Positions 6,152 through 6,504 of a DNA stretch of 6,504 nt are shown piece by piece (position 1 is the first letter of the stretch; each line of letters starts with the position of its first letter). The stretch is from Oscillospiraceae bacterium (GTDB lineage: Bacteria; Bacillota_A; Clostridia; Oscillospirales; Ruminococcaceae), in NCBI GenBank assembly GCA_017848205.1, contig JAGDDO010000205.1, positions 1 through 6,504 of the forward strand. Direction: 5' to 3'. Below the pieces are notes generated by a model that ran no database searches, was not told the origin of the DNA, and was given only the letters and a program-made list of their open reading frames with translations. A program made the position numbers and the translations under genes.

Positions 6152-6504
6152 TTACTCTGCGATCTTCTTTTCGATCTTTTCAACCAGCGCTTCGATCTCC
6201 TGCTGGCGCATCTTCATACTTACTGTATTTACGATTAGTCTTGCAGCGATAGGAGCGATATCTTCCTTAACTTCAAGGCCGTTTTCCCTGAGAGTTGTAC
6301 CTGTTTCAACGATATCAACTATACCGTCGGAAAGGTCAAGAAGCGGAGCGAGCTCAACTGAGCCTTCGATCTTTACTATTTCAACATCCATACCCTTGGC
6401 TTCAAAGAAGTTTCTTGCAACGTTAGGGTACTTTGTGGCAATGGTCTTGACACCGAAACCGCCGTAGAAGTTTACGCCCTTCTTGCCGGCAAGAGCGAAT
6501 TTGC
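6152..6504 (-). CDS. hisG: ATP phosphoribosyltransferase HisG, short form, C-terminal part (5' end beyond window)
   Basis: HisG joins ATP and PRPP to make phosphoribosyl-ATP, the committed first step and usual feedback target. The open frame enters from the right edge; 116 complete codons are visible and end in TAA at 6154-6152. Signatures are [10 protein letters not shown] (fragment residues 21-30), GSVELAPLL (47-55) and the PRPP-binding loop DIVETGTTL (63-71). Only 45 residues follow that loop, so the regulatory C-terminal domain of long HisG is absent. This is therefore the short form, which in known cases works as a complex with the HisRS-like HisZ; hisZ would be expected just upstream, outside the window. 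An internal ATG at 6391 is not the start, because conserved HisG sequence continues upstream of it. Confidence 0.95.
   Translation of the reverse strand, partial: KFALAGKKGVNFYGGFGVKTIATKYPNVARNFFEAKGMDVEIVKIEGSVELAPLLDLSDGIVDIVETGTTLRENGLEVKEDIAPIAARLIVNTVSMKMRQQEIEALVEKIEKKIAE

Noticed and set aside
6133..6183. 17-residue N-terminal extension of hisD from an ATG at 6183
   Set aside because: It overlaps the end of hisG, is rich in basic residues and would exceed the family length; the ATG at 6132 has a ribosome binding site and gives 428 residues.
6152..6391. 79-residue protein starting at an internal ATG in hisG
   Set aside because: Conserved HisG sequence such as ATKYPN continues upstream of this ATG to the window edge, so it is only an internal methionine.
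6111..6467. 118-codon open frame on the plus strand opposite hisG and the start of hisD
   Set aside because: Antisense to two clear genes, serine-rich and without a recognisable family.

Overview
The window is almost entirely one minus-strand histidine biosynthesis operon. It is read from the right edge to the left in the order hisG (3' part only), hisD, hisC, hisB, hisH, hisA, hisF, hisI. The 5' part of ligA (NAD+-dependent DNA ligase) follows on the same strand and runs off the left edge. Every gene was identified from its own translation, and the key catalytic or metal-binding residues I checked are present. I see no frameshift, mobile element, CRISPR array, tRNA or rRNA.

The organism looks like a Firmicute, most probably a clostridium of the Ruminococcus/Oscillospiraceae type. 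The reasons are strong AAGGAG-type ribosome binding sites before nearly every gene, a moderate base composition by eye, a short HisG of the kind that needs HisZ, single-function HisB and HisI, and the clostridial look of the LigA N-terminus. This assignment is inference; no database was searched.

Layout: hisG (6504-6152, 5' end outside) and hisD (6132-4846) are 19 bases apart. A 96-base gap with two stem-loops separates hisD from hisC. hisC (4749-3691), hisB (3694-3104), hisH (3104-2499), hisA (2502-1774) and hisF (1770-1015) form a tightly packed block with ATGA, TGATG and ATGA overlaps and one 3-base gap, so they are probably translationally coupled. A stem-loop separates hisF from hisI (960-625). 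Another separates hisI from ligA (558 to beyond position 1).

Together the genes encode steps 1 (HisG), 3 (HisI), 4 (HisA), 5 (HisH plus HisF), 6 (HisB), 7 (HisC) and the last two oxidations (HisD). HisE (phosphoribosyl-ATP pyrophosphatase), histidinol-phosphatase and HisZ are not in the window and must be supplied from elsewhere; HisZ is most likely just upstream of hisG. Any operon leader or promoter also lies beyond the right edge.

I do not see a previously undescribed system here. The most unusual feature is non-coding: each of the three wider gene junctions carries a perfect inverted repeat starting 6-8 bases after the upstream stop codon, without a strong U-tract. These may divide the operon mRNA into separately tuned segments.
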